Source: SIG565 sp045650565
Lineage (GTDB): Bacteria; Bacillota; Clostridia; Oscillospirales; Acutalibacteraceae
Direction: 5' to 3'
NCBI GenBank assembly: GCA_045650565.1
Contig: JAZRRG010000052.1
Coordinates: 1-38,671, forward strand
Length of the DNA: 38,671 nt
Position numbers and translations under genes: made by a program. The notes beneath the pieces were generated by a model that was not told where the DNA came from, did no database searches, and saw only the letters and a list, made by a program, of their open reading frames with translations. Of this stretch, positions 7,482-15,130 are shown piece after piece (positions within the stretch are counted from its first letter, which is position 1; every line of letters starts with the position of its first letter).

Positions 7482-8624
7482 TTAGAATTTACGCCATACC
7501 ATTTTGTTTACAACGCCTGTGTATGACTGAATAATTTTAACAACCTTGGTAGAAACATTTTCCTCGGTATAGTCGGGCACGGGTATACCGTGGTCGCCAT
7601 TCTTGTTCATTGATATTGCAGTTTCAACCGCCTGAATTAGTGAATTGCTATCAATTCCCGCCAAGATGAAGCATGCTTTGTCAAGCGCCTCAGGTCGTTC
7701 AGTTGAAGTGCGGATACAAATTGCGGGGAAAGGTGTGCCAACACTTGTAAAATAACTACTCTCCTCGGGTAAGGTTCCGCTATCAGATATAACCGCAAAT
7801 GCATTCATTTGCAAACAATTATAATCGTGGAAGCCGAGTGGCTCGTGCTGAATAACCAACGGATTTAATTTAAAGCCACTCTCCTCAATACGCTTTTTAG
7901 AACGAGGATGACACGAATATAGAATAGGCATTTGATACCTTTGGGCAATCTCATTTATAGCGCCGAAAAGCGACAGGAAGTTCTTCTCGGTATCTATATT
8001 TTCTTCCCTATGAGCCGACAAAAGCATATATTTGCCCTTTTCAAGCCCCAATTTTTTATGTATATCCGATGCCTTTATCTTATCTAAATTCTCACTTAAA
8101 ACCTCAGCCATCGGTGAACCGGTAACATAAACTCTCTCTTTGGGTAATCCACATTCGTGTAAATATTTTCTTGCGTGTTCAGAGTACGCCAAATTAACAT
8201 CCGAAATGATATCTACTATTCGGCGGTTGGTTTCTTCCGGCAGACACTCATCCTTGCATCTATTCCCTGCTTCCATATGGAAAATAGGAATATGCAAACG
8301 CTTTGCTGCAATAGCCGAAAGGCAAGAGTTGGTATCCCCCAAAATGAGCAGTGCATCGGGTTTTACCTCAACCATCAATTTATATGCCTTGGCTATGATA
8401 TTGCCTATAGTCTCGCCGAGGTCGGCGCCTACCGAATCAAGATAATAATCAGGGGCTCTAAGCCCTAAATCATCAAAAAACACCTGATTTAAGGTATAAT
8501 CATAGTTTTGTCCCGTATGCACCAAAATTTGCTCAAAATACTTATCGTTCTTTTTTATAACCTCCGATAAGCGTATAATCTCAGGGCGGGTGCCTACTAT
8601 TGTCATAAGTTTTAATCTGCTCAT
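7482..8624 (-). CDS. wecB: UDP-HexNAc 2-epimerase, last step to UDP-L-FucNAc (CapG/WbjD-like)
   Basis: A non-hydrolysing UDP-N-acetylhexosamine 2-epimerase. Motifs: MTIVGTRPEIIRL (7-19), VHTGQNYD (35-42), ILGDTNS (94-100), HMEAG with E118, PEETNRR with E131, SAHREEN (203-209), and SDSGTLPEES in the UDP-binding C-terminal half. Because capF and capE lie directly upstream, the likely reaction is UDP-2-acetamido-2,6-dideoxy-L-talose to UDP-N-acetyl-L-fucosamine, as by Cap5G/WbjD, rather than UDP-GlcNAc to UDP-ManNAc. The start is ATG 8624 (380 residues): AAGGTGA lies 6 bases before it. A longer start at 8684 would run far into capF. The ribosome site overlaps the capF stop codon. Confidence 0.9.
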   Translation of the reverse strand: MSRLKLMTIVGTRPEIIRLSEVIKKNDKYFEQILVHTGQNYDYTLNQVFFDDLGLRAPDYYLDSVGADLGETIGNIIAKAYKLMVEVKPDALLILGDTNSCLSAIAAKRLHIPIFHMEAGNRCKDECLPEETNRRIVDIISDVNLAYSEHARKYLHECGLPKERVYVTGSPMAEVLSENLDKIKASDIHKKLGLEKGKYMLLSAHREENIDTEKNFLSLFGAINEIAQRYQMPILYSCHPRSKKRIEESGFKLNPLVIQHEPLGFHDYNCLQMNAFAVISDSGTLPEESSYFTSVGTPFPAICIRTSTERPEALDKACFILAGIDSNSLIQAVETAISMNKNGDHGIPVPDYTEENVSTKVVKIIQSYTGVVNKMVWRKF

Positions 8625-8634
8625 AATATTCACC

Positions 8635-9831
8635 TTAAACCTTTTCAAAAAATGTATCAGGATGTTGTGGCTCGAACTGTTCATTAGCCCACATAACAGT
8701 GACTAAATCATCGGTATCGCTTAAATTTACAATATTGTGTGTGTACCCTGGCAGCATATGTACCGCTTGGATTTTATCGCCCGATACATAAAAATTTAGC
8801 ACCTCATCGCTTCCGATTTTTCTTTGCTGTATATGGGCGTTGCCCGAAACTACAATGAAGAACTCCCATTTTGTGTGGTGCCAATGCTGACCCTTTGTGA
8901 TTCCGGGTTTTGATATATTAACACTAATTTGTCCGCATTTTACGGTTTTTAAAAGCTCGGTAAAGGAACCACGCTCATCAACGTTCATCTTTAAATCGAA
9001 TATTGCTTTATCGCACGGTAAATAGGAAAGATATGTTGAATATAGCTTTTTAGCGAAGCTGTCCTTTGGTATTTCAGGCATTATAAGTGTTGAGGGTTGG
9101 TTTTTGAACTCCTCTAACAAATCGACAATCTCACCTAAGGTTACCTTGTGGGTTATAGGTGCGGCACAAAATTTGCCACCATCGGTTAACACGGTGTTTG
9201 TTCCGTCAAACTCGCAGTGGTGCTCCCTGCCTTCGAGTGCCGCTAACATCTCATCCATTAAATCATCAATATATAAAAGCTCAAGAGCTATTGCCCTATC
9301 GTTTACGGTAATCGGTAAATCGTTTGCAGTATTATAACAAAAGGTCGCAACGGCACTATTATAATTAGGTCTACACCATTTGCCAAAAAGATTCGGAAAA
9401 CGATACACCAATACCTTAGCGCCCGTTTTTTCGGCATAATCAAAGAACAAATCCTCGCCCGCTTTTTTGCTGCGACCATAATCGCTATCATACCGACCGA
9501 TTAGTGTTGCTTGAATCGATGATGACAGCACTACGGGACATTTATTATTATATTTTTGCAATGTCTCGAGCAAGGTTACGGCAAATCCAAAATTGCCCTG
9601 CATAAATTCGTCGGTATTTTGTGGGCGGTTAACCCCCGCCATATTAAACACAAAATCGGCATTTTTGCAATATTCATCCAATTGTTCGTAAGAAGAATCC
9701 ATATCGTAAAGATATATTTCCTCAATGTTTATGCCAGGATGGGTTTTATCCTTTCCATCCTTGATATTATTTAGCGCTGCCGCTAAGTTTTTACCCACAA
9801 AGCCGGCGGCACCCGTAATTAAAATTTTCAT
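8635..9831 (-). CDS. capF: CapF-like bifunctional UDP-sugar epimerase/reductase
   Basis: The second enzyme of UDP-L-FucNAc synthesis. The 398 residues combine an N-terminal extended short-chain dehydrogenase (GAAGFVG 7-13, NMAGVNRPQ, then SSSIQAT and YGRSKKAGE) with a C-terminal cupin from about 280 (HWHHTKWEFFIVVSG metal site, PGYTHNIVN). In Cap5F/WbjC, as known, the cupin epimerises C-3 and the reductase reduces C-4 with NADPH. YGRSK gives the Y-x3-K pair. Its ATG is one base after the capE stop, and GGAG lies inside the end of capE, so the two are coupled. Full length for the family. Confidence 0.93.
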   Translation of the reverse strand: MKILITGAAGFVGKNLAAALNNIKDGKDKTHPGINIEEIYLYDMDSSYEQLDEYCKNADFVFNMAGVNRPQNTDEFMQGNFGFAVTLLETLQKYNNKCPVVLSSSIQATLIGRYDSDYGRSKKAGEDLFFDYAEKTGAKVLVYRFPNLFGKWCRPNYNSAVATFCYNTANDLPITVNDRAIALELLYIDDLMDEMLAALEGREHHCEFDGTNTVLTDGGKFCAAPITHKVTLGEIVDLLEEFKNQPSTLIMPEIPKDSFAKKLYSTYLSYLPCDKAIFDLKMNVDERGSFTELLKTVKCGQISVNISKPGITKGQHWHHTKWEFFIVVSGNAHIQQRKIGSDEVLNFYVSGDKIQAVHMLPGYTHNIVNLSDTDDLVTVMWANEQFEPQHPDTFFEKV

Positions 9832-9832
9832 T

Positions 9833-10870
9833 CTATTTCTCCAATGCAGCTATTTCATCACGGATATATGCAAGAGATAAAAGCTTTTCCTTGACCTGTT
9901 CTACAGTTAAAAGCTCGGTATTGTTTGAGTTAAACTCGGTTATAGTGTTGCGAGTAGTGTCGCCATCCTTAAAGTACTTATCATAGTTAAGTCCTCTATT
10001 ATCCGAGGGTACTCTATAAAACTCACCCATATCAACGGCATTTGCGCACTCTTCATTTGTGAGTAAGGTTTCATAAAGCTTTTCGCCGTGGCGAATGCCG
10101 ATAACCTTAATTTCGGTTTTGGGGTTGAAAAGCTCGGTAACTGCCTTTGCGAGAGTTTCTATTGTGCAAGCCGGTGCCTTTTGTACAAGGATATCACCGT
10201 TAACACCCTTTTCAAACGCAAAGAGCACCAAATCAACCGCCTCATCAAGTGACATAATAAAGCGTGTCATTTTCGGTTCAGTAATAGTTATTGGGTTACC
10301 CGCCTTTATTTGCTCAATCCAAAGCGGAATAACCGAGCCACGTGAGCACATTACATTACCGTAGCGTGTGCAGCAAATTTTTGTTTCATTGCTATTCCTT
10401 GATTTTGCAACCGCCACACGCTCCTCTAATGCCTTTGTTATACCCATCGCATTTACAGGATACGCCGCTTTATCGGTGGATAAGCAAATTACGCTTTTTA
10501 CACCCTCATCAATTGCAGCGGTTAACACATTATCGGTACCGATAACATTGGTACGAACGGCTTCCATTGGGAAAAATTCACAAGACGGAACCTGTTTTAG
10601 TGCTGCTGCGTGAAAGATATAATCTACCCCATGCACAGCATTTTTAATGCTTGACAAATCTCTTACATCGCCAATGAAAAACTTGATTTTATCAGCCGCG
10701 TCAGGCATTTTTGCCTGAAATTCATGGCGCATATCATCCTGTTTTTTCTCATCCCTCGAGAAAACACGAATTTCGCCTATATCTGTTTTTAAAAATCGGT
10801 TTAACACCGCATTTCCAAACGAACCGGTGCCACCTGTGATAAGTAGGGTCTTTCCCGCAAAATTACTCAT
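9833..10870 (-). CDS. capE: UDP-GlcNAc 4,6-dehydratase (inverting), CapE-like
   Basis: Opens the UDP-L-FucNAc branch: UDP-GlcNAc is converted to the 4-keto-6-deoxy L-arabino sugar. The 345 residues carry the NAD(P)-binding GGTGSFG (13-19), FSRDEKKQ, HAAALKQVP and a STDKAAYPVNAMGITK segment. The classical catalytic Tyr of Y-x3-K is Met142 here, with K146 kept. As I remember it, Met at this point is typical of the CapE/WbjB subgroup and separates it from FlaA1/PseB, so this is a subgroup marker, not a defect. It is followed by capF and wecB in the order known from Staphylococcus capsule type 5/8. Confidence 0.93.
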   Translation of the reverse strand: MSNFAGKTLLITGGTGSFGNAVLNRFLKTDIGEIRVFSRDEKKQDDMRHEFQAKMPDAADKIKFFIGDVRDLSSIKNAVHGVDYIFHAAALKQVPSCEFFPMEAVRTNVIGTDNVLTAAIDEGVKSVICLSTDKAAYPVNAMGITKALEERVAVAKSRNSNETKICCTRYGNVMCSRGSVIPLWIEQIKAGNPITITEPKMTRFIMSLDEAVDLVLFAFEKGVNGDILVQKAPACTIETLAKAVTELFNPKTEIKVIGIRHGEKLYETLLTNEECANAVDMGEFYRVPSDNRGLNYDKYFKDGDTTRNTITEFNSNNTELLTVEQVKEKLLSLAYIRDEIAALEK

Positions 10871-10893
10871 AATTAAACTCTCTTTTCTTAATT

Positions 10894-11913
10894 TTAGCGA
10901 TTGTTATACATTTTATCGTAGTAATCTCGATACTCTCCGCTTATGATTGTTTCCCACCACTGCTTATTATCAAGATACCACTGAATTGTCTTATCAATTC
11001 CGTCAGCAAATTTAGTTTCAGGCAACCAGCCAAGCTCGGTGTGAATTTTTGTGGGGTCGATAGCATAACGCATATCGTGTCCCTTTCGGTCAGCAACAAA
11101 TGTGATTAAGCTTTCATCCTTGCCGAGTTTTTTGCATATAAGCTTTACAATATCAATATTCGCCATTTCATTATGGCCGCCAACATTATAAACCTCACCA
11201 ATTTTTCCGTTATGAATAATTAAATCTATTGCTTTGCAATGGTCCTCAACATAAAGCCAATCTCGGACATTTTCACCCTTACCGTAAACGGGCAGCGGCT
11301 TATCGTTAAGCGCATTAGCTATCATTAAAGGTATCAATTTTTCGGGAAAATGATAGGGTCCGTAGTTATTAGAGCAACGGCTGATGGTTACGGGCAGACC
11401 ATAGGTTCTGAAATATGCCAAAACCAACAGGTCGGCTCCCGCCTTCGAGCTACTGTATGGACTACTTGTATGTATGGGTGTGGTTTCTGTAAAGAATAAA
11501 TCGGGACGGTCAAGCGGTAGGTCGCCGTAAACCTCATCGGTAGATACCTGATGATAGCGGATATCGCCATACTTACGGCAGGCGTCCATCATAACCTGTG
11601 TGCCCAGAATATTGGTCTTTAAGAAAATTTCAGGATTTTCAATCGAACGGTCAACGTGGCTCTCCGCCGCAAAATTGACAACTATATTCGGCTTCTCGGT
11701 TTCGAAAATCTTGTAGATTTCATCACGATTACAAATATCGGTCTTATAGAAAACAAAATTTTTGTTTTCCAGCGCCTCTTTAAGTGTTGACATATTACCC
11801 GCATATGTAAGACTATCAACACAAACTATTTTGTAATCGGGATGCTTTTTTAGCATATAATACACAAAGTTGCCGCCAATAAATCCGGCACCGCCTGTTA
11901 CTAATACTGTCAT
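10894..11913 (-). CDS. rmlB: dTDP-glucose 4,6-dehydratase
   Basis: Converts dTDP-glucose to dTDP-4-keto-6-deoxy-D-glucose. GGAGFIGGN (7-15), TDEVYG (125-130), and Y153/K157 of the short-chain dehydrogenase triad are all present, as are the RSIENP and SRCSNNYGP sugar-binding signatures. I chose ATG 11913 (339 residues), with AAGGAG 7 bases upstream; a start at 11934 would overlap rmlA and lacks a ribosome site. rmlC and rmlD, needed for L-rhamnose, are absent from the window. With the VioA-like aminotransferase upstream in the operon, the keto sugar is more likely turned into a 4-amino-4,6-dideoxyhexose, unless rmlCD lie elsewhere. Confidence 0.96.
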   Translation of the reverse strand: MTVLVTGGAGFIGGNFVYYMLKKHPDYKIVCVDSLTYAGNMSTLKEALENKNFVFYKTDICNRDEIYKIFETEKPNIVVNFAAESHVDRSIENPEIFLKTNILGTQVMMDACRKYGDIRYHQVSTDEVYGDLPLDRPDLFFTETTPIHTSSPYSSSKAGADLLVLAYFRTYGLPVTISRCSNNYGPYHFPEKLIPLMIANALNDKPLPVYGKGENVRDWLYVEDHCKAIDLIIHNGKIGEVYNVGGHNEMANIDIVKLICKKLGKDESLITFVADRKGHDMRYAIDPTKIHTELGWLPETKFADGIDKTIQWYLDNKQWWETIISGEYRDYYDKMYNNR

Positions 11914-11930
11914 GGCTTTTCTCCTTAAAA

Positions 11931-12815
11931 TCAATAAACTATTTTTCCCTCGGCTACACGGCGTAAATGCTCACCATAGGGTGATTTTCCGTAAAGCTCA
12001 GCCGAATGAAGAAGCTGCTCCTTGGTTATCCATTTTGAGTGGAATGCTATTTCTTCAGGTGCCGAAATCACGATACCCTGACGGTTTTGCACGGTTTGAA
12101 TAAAGCTTGAAGCATCCATAAGACTGTCCATTGTGCCGGTATCCATCCAAGCGAAACCTCTGCCTAAAATTTGCACCTTTAGCTTCTCCTCATTCAAGTA
12201 CATTCTGTTTAAATCGGTAATTTCAAGCTCTCCACGTGCTGAGGGCTTAACCTTTTTAGCCATTTCTACAACCCGCTTATCGTAGAAATAAAGACCTGTT
12301 ATGCAATAGTTGGTTTTTGGTTTTTTTGGCTTTTCCTCAACAGATAATACCTTCAAATTCTTATCAAACTCAACTATACCGAATCTTTCGGGGTCATTTA
12401 CATAATAGCCGAATATTGTCGCTATGCCGCTTTCGGCATTCTTTACTGCCTCAGAAAGATTTTTTCGGAACCAACCGCCATAAAAGATATTATCGCCAAG
12501 CACCATAGCGCACGGCTCGTCCCCGATAAACTCTTCACCAATTAAAAATGCTTGTGCCAAGCCCTCGGGCTTGGGCTGAACGGCGTAAGACAGCTTTATG
12601 CCGAACTGACTGCCATCTCCAAGTAAGCTTTCAAATCTCGGTGTATCATCGGGTGTGGAGATAACCAATATATCCCTAATGCCTGAGAGCATTAAGGTTG
12701 ATAGGGGATAATAAATCATCGGCTTATCATAAATTGGCAAAAGCTGTTTTGAAGTAACCTTTGTAAGCGGATAAAGGCGTGTACCTGAACCGCCTGCTAA
12801 AATAACACCTTTCAT
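11931..12815 (-). CDS. rmlA: Glucose-1-phosphate thymidylyltransferase
   Basis: Makes dTDP-glucose from glucose-1-phosphate and dTTP, feeding RmlB, which starts 17 bases after its stop. The 294 residues match RmlA length. GGSGTRLYPLT (8-18) is the nucleotide-binding loop, followed by SKQLLPIYDKPMIYYPLS, MVLGDNIFYG with the metal-binding Asp, and EEKPKKPKTNY. AAAGGAG lies 8 bases before the ATG. It follows the broken acyltransferase gene by 12 bases. Confidence 0.97.
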   Translation of the reverse strand: MKGVILAGGSGTRLYPLTKVTSKQLLPIYDKPMIYYPLSTLMLSGIRDILVISTPDDTPRFESLLGDGSQFGIKLSYAVQPKPEGLAQAFLIGEEFIGDEPCAMVLGDNIFYGGWFRKNLSEAVKNAESGIATIFGYYVNDPERFGIVEFDKNLKVLSVEEKPKKPKTNYCITGLYFYDKRVVEMAKKVKPSARGELEITDLNRMYLNEEKLKVQILGRGFAWMDTGTMDSLMDASSFIQTVQNRQGIVISAPEEIAFHSKWITKEQLLHSAELYGKSPYGEHLRRVAEGKIVY

Positions 12816-12827
12816 AAGCGTTCTCCT

Positions 12828-13673
12828 TTATTTAATGTTGAGTTTTTCACAACACTTATTTTCTAATTTTTTATACCAAGACAATATTTTGGGTTCTTTT
12901 TTATCATAAAAAATTAAAAATGGTTTCTCAATGAAGCTAATTCTTAAATAGTCAATCACCGAACAAATTGCAAAAATCAAGATTATGCTCAACACTGCGT
13001 GTAGCACTAAAAAATCGGAATTATACATTTCGATATTTTTAAGTAAATCTCTCCATAACCATTTTCGCATTGCTTCGCTATTTGCATGTATAAGCAGAAC
13101 CCCAAAGGTTGTTGCGCCAACCGTATTTATAAATTTGTTATACGGTATTTTTATATTTTTAAAAAACATAAAAGTAGTTAATCCCGTAAGCACTGCTAAA
13201 AAACTATTTGAATCGGTAACAAAAAAGTAGTAAATTTGTTTTCCGATAGCACTACCAATCCAAGCACTTATAAGCACCGATAAAGCCGACAAAGACACCG
13301 TAATTATCGCAACAATTCCCCAAAACTTCGTATTAGTGAATATATCCCTTGGGTACATTCTTATATATGAGGAAATAAGATAAAGTACCGAAAACCATGT
13401 TGCATAGTTAAATGTAACCGAGAACCCCGGAACAGTGCCTAAAAAAATGTAAGCAAATGAACACAGCAATAACAAAGCAATATGCTGCTTTTCTCTCATA
13501 TTCTTAATTAAAACATTCAAAAAAGGAATAAATAAATAGAATACAAGAAACGCAGCCGTAAAGCCATCGCCCAACCTCAAAATAGGAATTAGTGCTTTAA
13601 CTAATAACACTATAGAAAATTCCGTATACCCTGTGATTAAAAATATAAGGAAAATCACAATTTTATAAAACAC
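12828..13673 (-). CDS. Membrane acyltransferase family 3, C-terminal fragment (frameshifted gene)
   Basis: The C-terminal 281 residues of an acyltransferase-3 protein: about eight hydrophobic segments, as expected for these membrane O-acyltransferases that acetylate surface sugars. This fragment has no ribosome binding site before its apparent GTG at 13673. The reading frame continues upstream past that GTG and, read back to the A-run at 13698-13703, gives KKYTKLLFEVVFYK, the expected continuation of the N-terminal fragment in the other frame. It is therefore the second half of one gene split by a -1 shift, not a separate gene. Whether the gene is dead, phase variable or read through is open. 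The C-terminal end, with a family-like IEKPFL segment, is intact. Confidence 0.85.
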   Translation of the reverse strand: MFYKIVIFLIFLITGYTEFSIVLLVKALIPILRLGDGFTAAFLVFYLFIPFLNVLIKNMREKQHIALLLLCSFAYIFLGTVPGFSVTFNYATWFSVLYLISSYIRMYPRDIFTNTKFWGIVAIITVSLSALSVLISAWIGSAIGKQIYYFFVTDSNSFLAVLTGLTTFMFFKNIKIPYNKFINTVGATTFGVLLIHANSEAMRKWLWRDLLKNIEMYNSDFLVLHAVLSIILIFAICSVIDYLRISFIEKPFLIFYDKKEPKILSWYKKLENKCCEKLNIK

Positions 13674-13706
13674 TACTTCAAAAAGTAATTTGGTATATTT
13701 TTTAAA
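13672..13706 (-). other. Slippery heptamer and A6 run at the acyltransferase frameshift
   Basis: On the minus strand the zero-frame codons ACT TTA AAA contain T TTA AAA (13706-13700), which fits the X XXY YYZ rule for -1 slippage. It overlaps an A6 run (13703-13698). A weak hairpin (stem arms 13689-13683 and 13678-13672, 7 pairs including one G-T, loop TTTG) starts about ten bases downstream and contains the zero-frame TAG. There is no upstream Shine-Dalgarno-like stimulator, so programmed shifting is only a possibility; loss of one A from an A7 run explains it equally well. Confidence 0.6.
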
Positions 13707-13978
13707 GTGATTTCGGATTTACACATAAAATATCCTGTTATTAGCATAAAACAGTTAATGCCTATTTTACCCCATGCTCCTAAAAGTAAAAGGAAAAGCG
13801 ACTTTACAGAAGTTGGATTACTGTTTATAGGTGAGCCAACTCCTGTAAGACCCGAATTCACCACATAGTGATGCGCTATAATAAGCAACATTGTAATTAT
13901 TCTAAATAATTCTAAATTTGAGCTACGCTCTTTTTTCGGATTTTTTGGGGTATACTGTGGGCTCTGTTTTGATAGCAT
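13673..13978 (-). CDS. Membrane acyltransferase family 3, N-terminal fragment (frameshifted gene)
   Basis: The N-terminal 101 residues: a polar cytoplasmic tail, then FRIITMLLIIAHHYVV, in which an Arg about ten residues before a His-His pair is the catalytic signature of acyltransferase family 3, and a second membrane segment ending ITGYFMC. The frame then stops at TAG just beyond ITLKNIPNYFLK. A family member would normally run on for about 280 more residues, which are found in the -1 frame. ATG 13978 has AGGAG 7 bases upstream, overlapping the stop of the preceding aminotransferase gene, so initiation looks intact. The likely role of the full protein is O-acetylation of the polysaccharide. 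Confidence 0.85.
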   Translation of the reverse strand: MLSKQSPQYTPKNPKKERSSNLELFRIITMLLIIAHHYVVNSGLTGVGSPINSNPTSVKSLFLLLLGAWGKIGINCFMLITGYFMCKSEITLKNIPNYFLK

Positions 13979-13987
13979 ATATTTCTC

Positions 13988-15073
13988 CTATTTCAAAATA
14001 ATATCGCAAATCTTATTGACATCAGCACTGCTTAAATGCGCATACATCGGCAAACACACAATATTTTCCGAATAGTATTTAGCATTAGGCGTGAGACCAG
14101 TTAAATCTTTGCCAAACTCTTTATTGGCGGACACCAGCGGATAGAAGTACTTTCTCACAAATATGTCCGCCGCTTTTAATTTGTTACAAAGCTCATCACG
14201 GTTTATGCCGAACTTATTTTTATCTATGAGAATTGGGTAATAAGCATAGTTTTGTTTTATATCATAATTTATGGGTAAAAGTGTTATGCCCTCTACCCCG
14301 CCGAGCCGCTTATTGTAAAGCTCAAATGCCTGTCCGCGAGATGCAATTTCACCATCAATATATCGCATATTGCAAATTCCCATAGCGGCTTGAAATTCGT
14401 TCATTTTTGCATTTGTGCCGAAGCCGTCAAGCTCTGCCCCATTTTGACCGAAATTGCGTTCCTTGGTGATTTTCTCGGTTAGTGAGCTATCGTTATAGCA
14501 CAAAGCTCCTCCCTCTATTGTATGGAAAACCTTGGTTGCGTGGAAGGAAAGCATTGAGATATCTCCATAATCGCAAATTCCCTTGCCCCTATACTCTACG
14601 CCAAAGGCATGTGCGGCATCGTAAATCACTTTAAGATTATGCTTTTTAGCGATTAAATCTATTGCCTCAACATTACAAATATTGCCGTAAACGTGAACAC
14701 CGAGTATGGCAACTGTATTTTTTGTTATAAGTGCCTCAATTTTTGTTTCATCAATGGTATAGTCTTCCTTTACATCGCAAAACACAGGGGTACAACCCGC
14801 CTGAACTATAGCATTTGTTGTAGAGGCAAAGGTAAAGGGTGTTGTAATAATCTCGCCCTTAATACCAAGCGCCTTTATGGCGCAATATAGCGCTAAATGA
14901 CCATTAACAAACAGTTCTATGTTGCTAACCTTTAAATAGTCCTTTAGCTTCGCATTTAACCTATTATGTATGGGACCCATATTGGTTAGATGTACGGTAT
15001 CCCATATTGATTTTATTTCCGCACAATACTCATCAAACGAAGGCATTGAGGAACGGGTTACGTTTATTCTCAT
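13988..15073 (-). CDS. PLP-dependent sugar 4-aminotransferase, VioA-like (DegT/DnrJ/EryC1 family)
   Basis: Expected to aminate C-4 of dTDP-4-keto-6-deoxy-D-glucose made by RmlAB, giving dTDP-4-amino-4,6-dideoxyglucose (viosamine). The 361 residues show VNGHLALYCAI (cofactor phosphate pocket), GEIITTPFTF, VHVYGN, IYDAAHAFGV with the Asp that pairs with the cofactor, and SFHATK with K181 as the PLP lysine. The stretch HLTNMGP plus IYDAAHAFGVEY resembles VioA more than 3-aminotransferases (QdtB/FdtB), and no ketoisomerase for a 3-amino route is present. ATG 15073 is preferred over GTG 15079 because GGGGTG then has normal spacing. A WecE-like product (D-galacto) cannot be excluded. Confidence 0.85.
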   Translation of the reverse strand: MRINVTRSSMPSFDEYCAEIKSIWDTVHLTNMGPIHNRLNAKLKDYLKVSNIELFVNGHLALYCAIKALGIKGEIITTPFTFASTTNAIVQAGCTPVFCDVKEDYTIDETKIEALITKNTVAILGVHVYGNICNVEAIDLIAKKHNLKVIYDAAHAFGVEYRGKGICDYGDISMLSFHATKVFHTIEGGALCYNDSSLTEKITKERNFGQNGAELDGFGTNAKMNEFQAAMGICNMRYIDGEIASRGQAFELYNKRLGGVEGITLLPINYDIKQNYAYYPILIDKNKFGINRDELCNKLKAADIFVRKYFYPLVSANKEFGKDLTGLTPNAKYYSENIVCLPMYAHLSSADVNKICDIILK

Positions 15074-15130
15074 TTTCACACCCCGAATTTATATTATTTA
15101 CCTTTGAAATATTCCGGCTGATATTTACAT

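Noticed and set aside
8625..8684. N-terminal extension of the 2-epimerase
   Set aside because: The extra 20 residues overlap the end of capF and the ribosome site fits ATG 8624.
9833..10870. Met142 in place of the catalytic Tyr of CapE as an inactivating change
   Set aside because: From memory of the family this Met is normal for CapE/WbjB enzymes and the Lys is kept.
13673..13978. The short acyltransferase ORF as an independent small membrane protein gene
   Set aside because: Its sequence is the N-terminal part of acyltransferase family 3 and its natural continuation is in the adjoining frame, so I treat the two as one interrupted gene.
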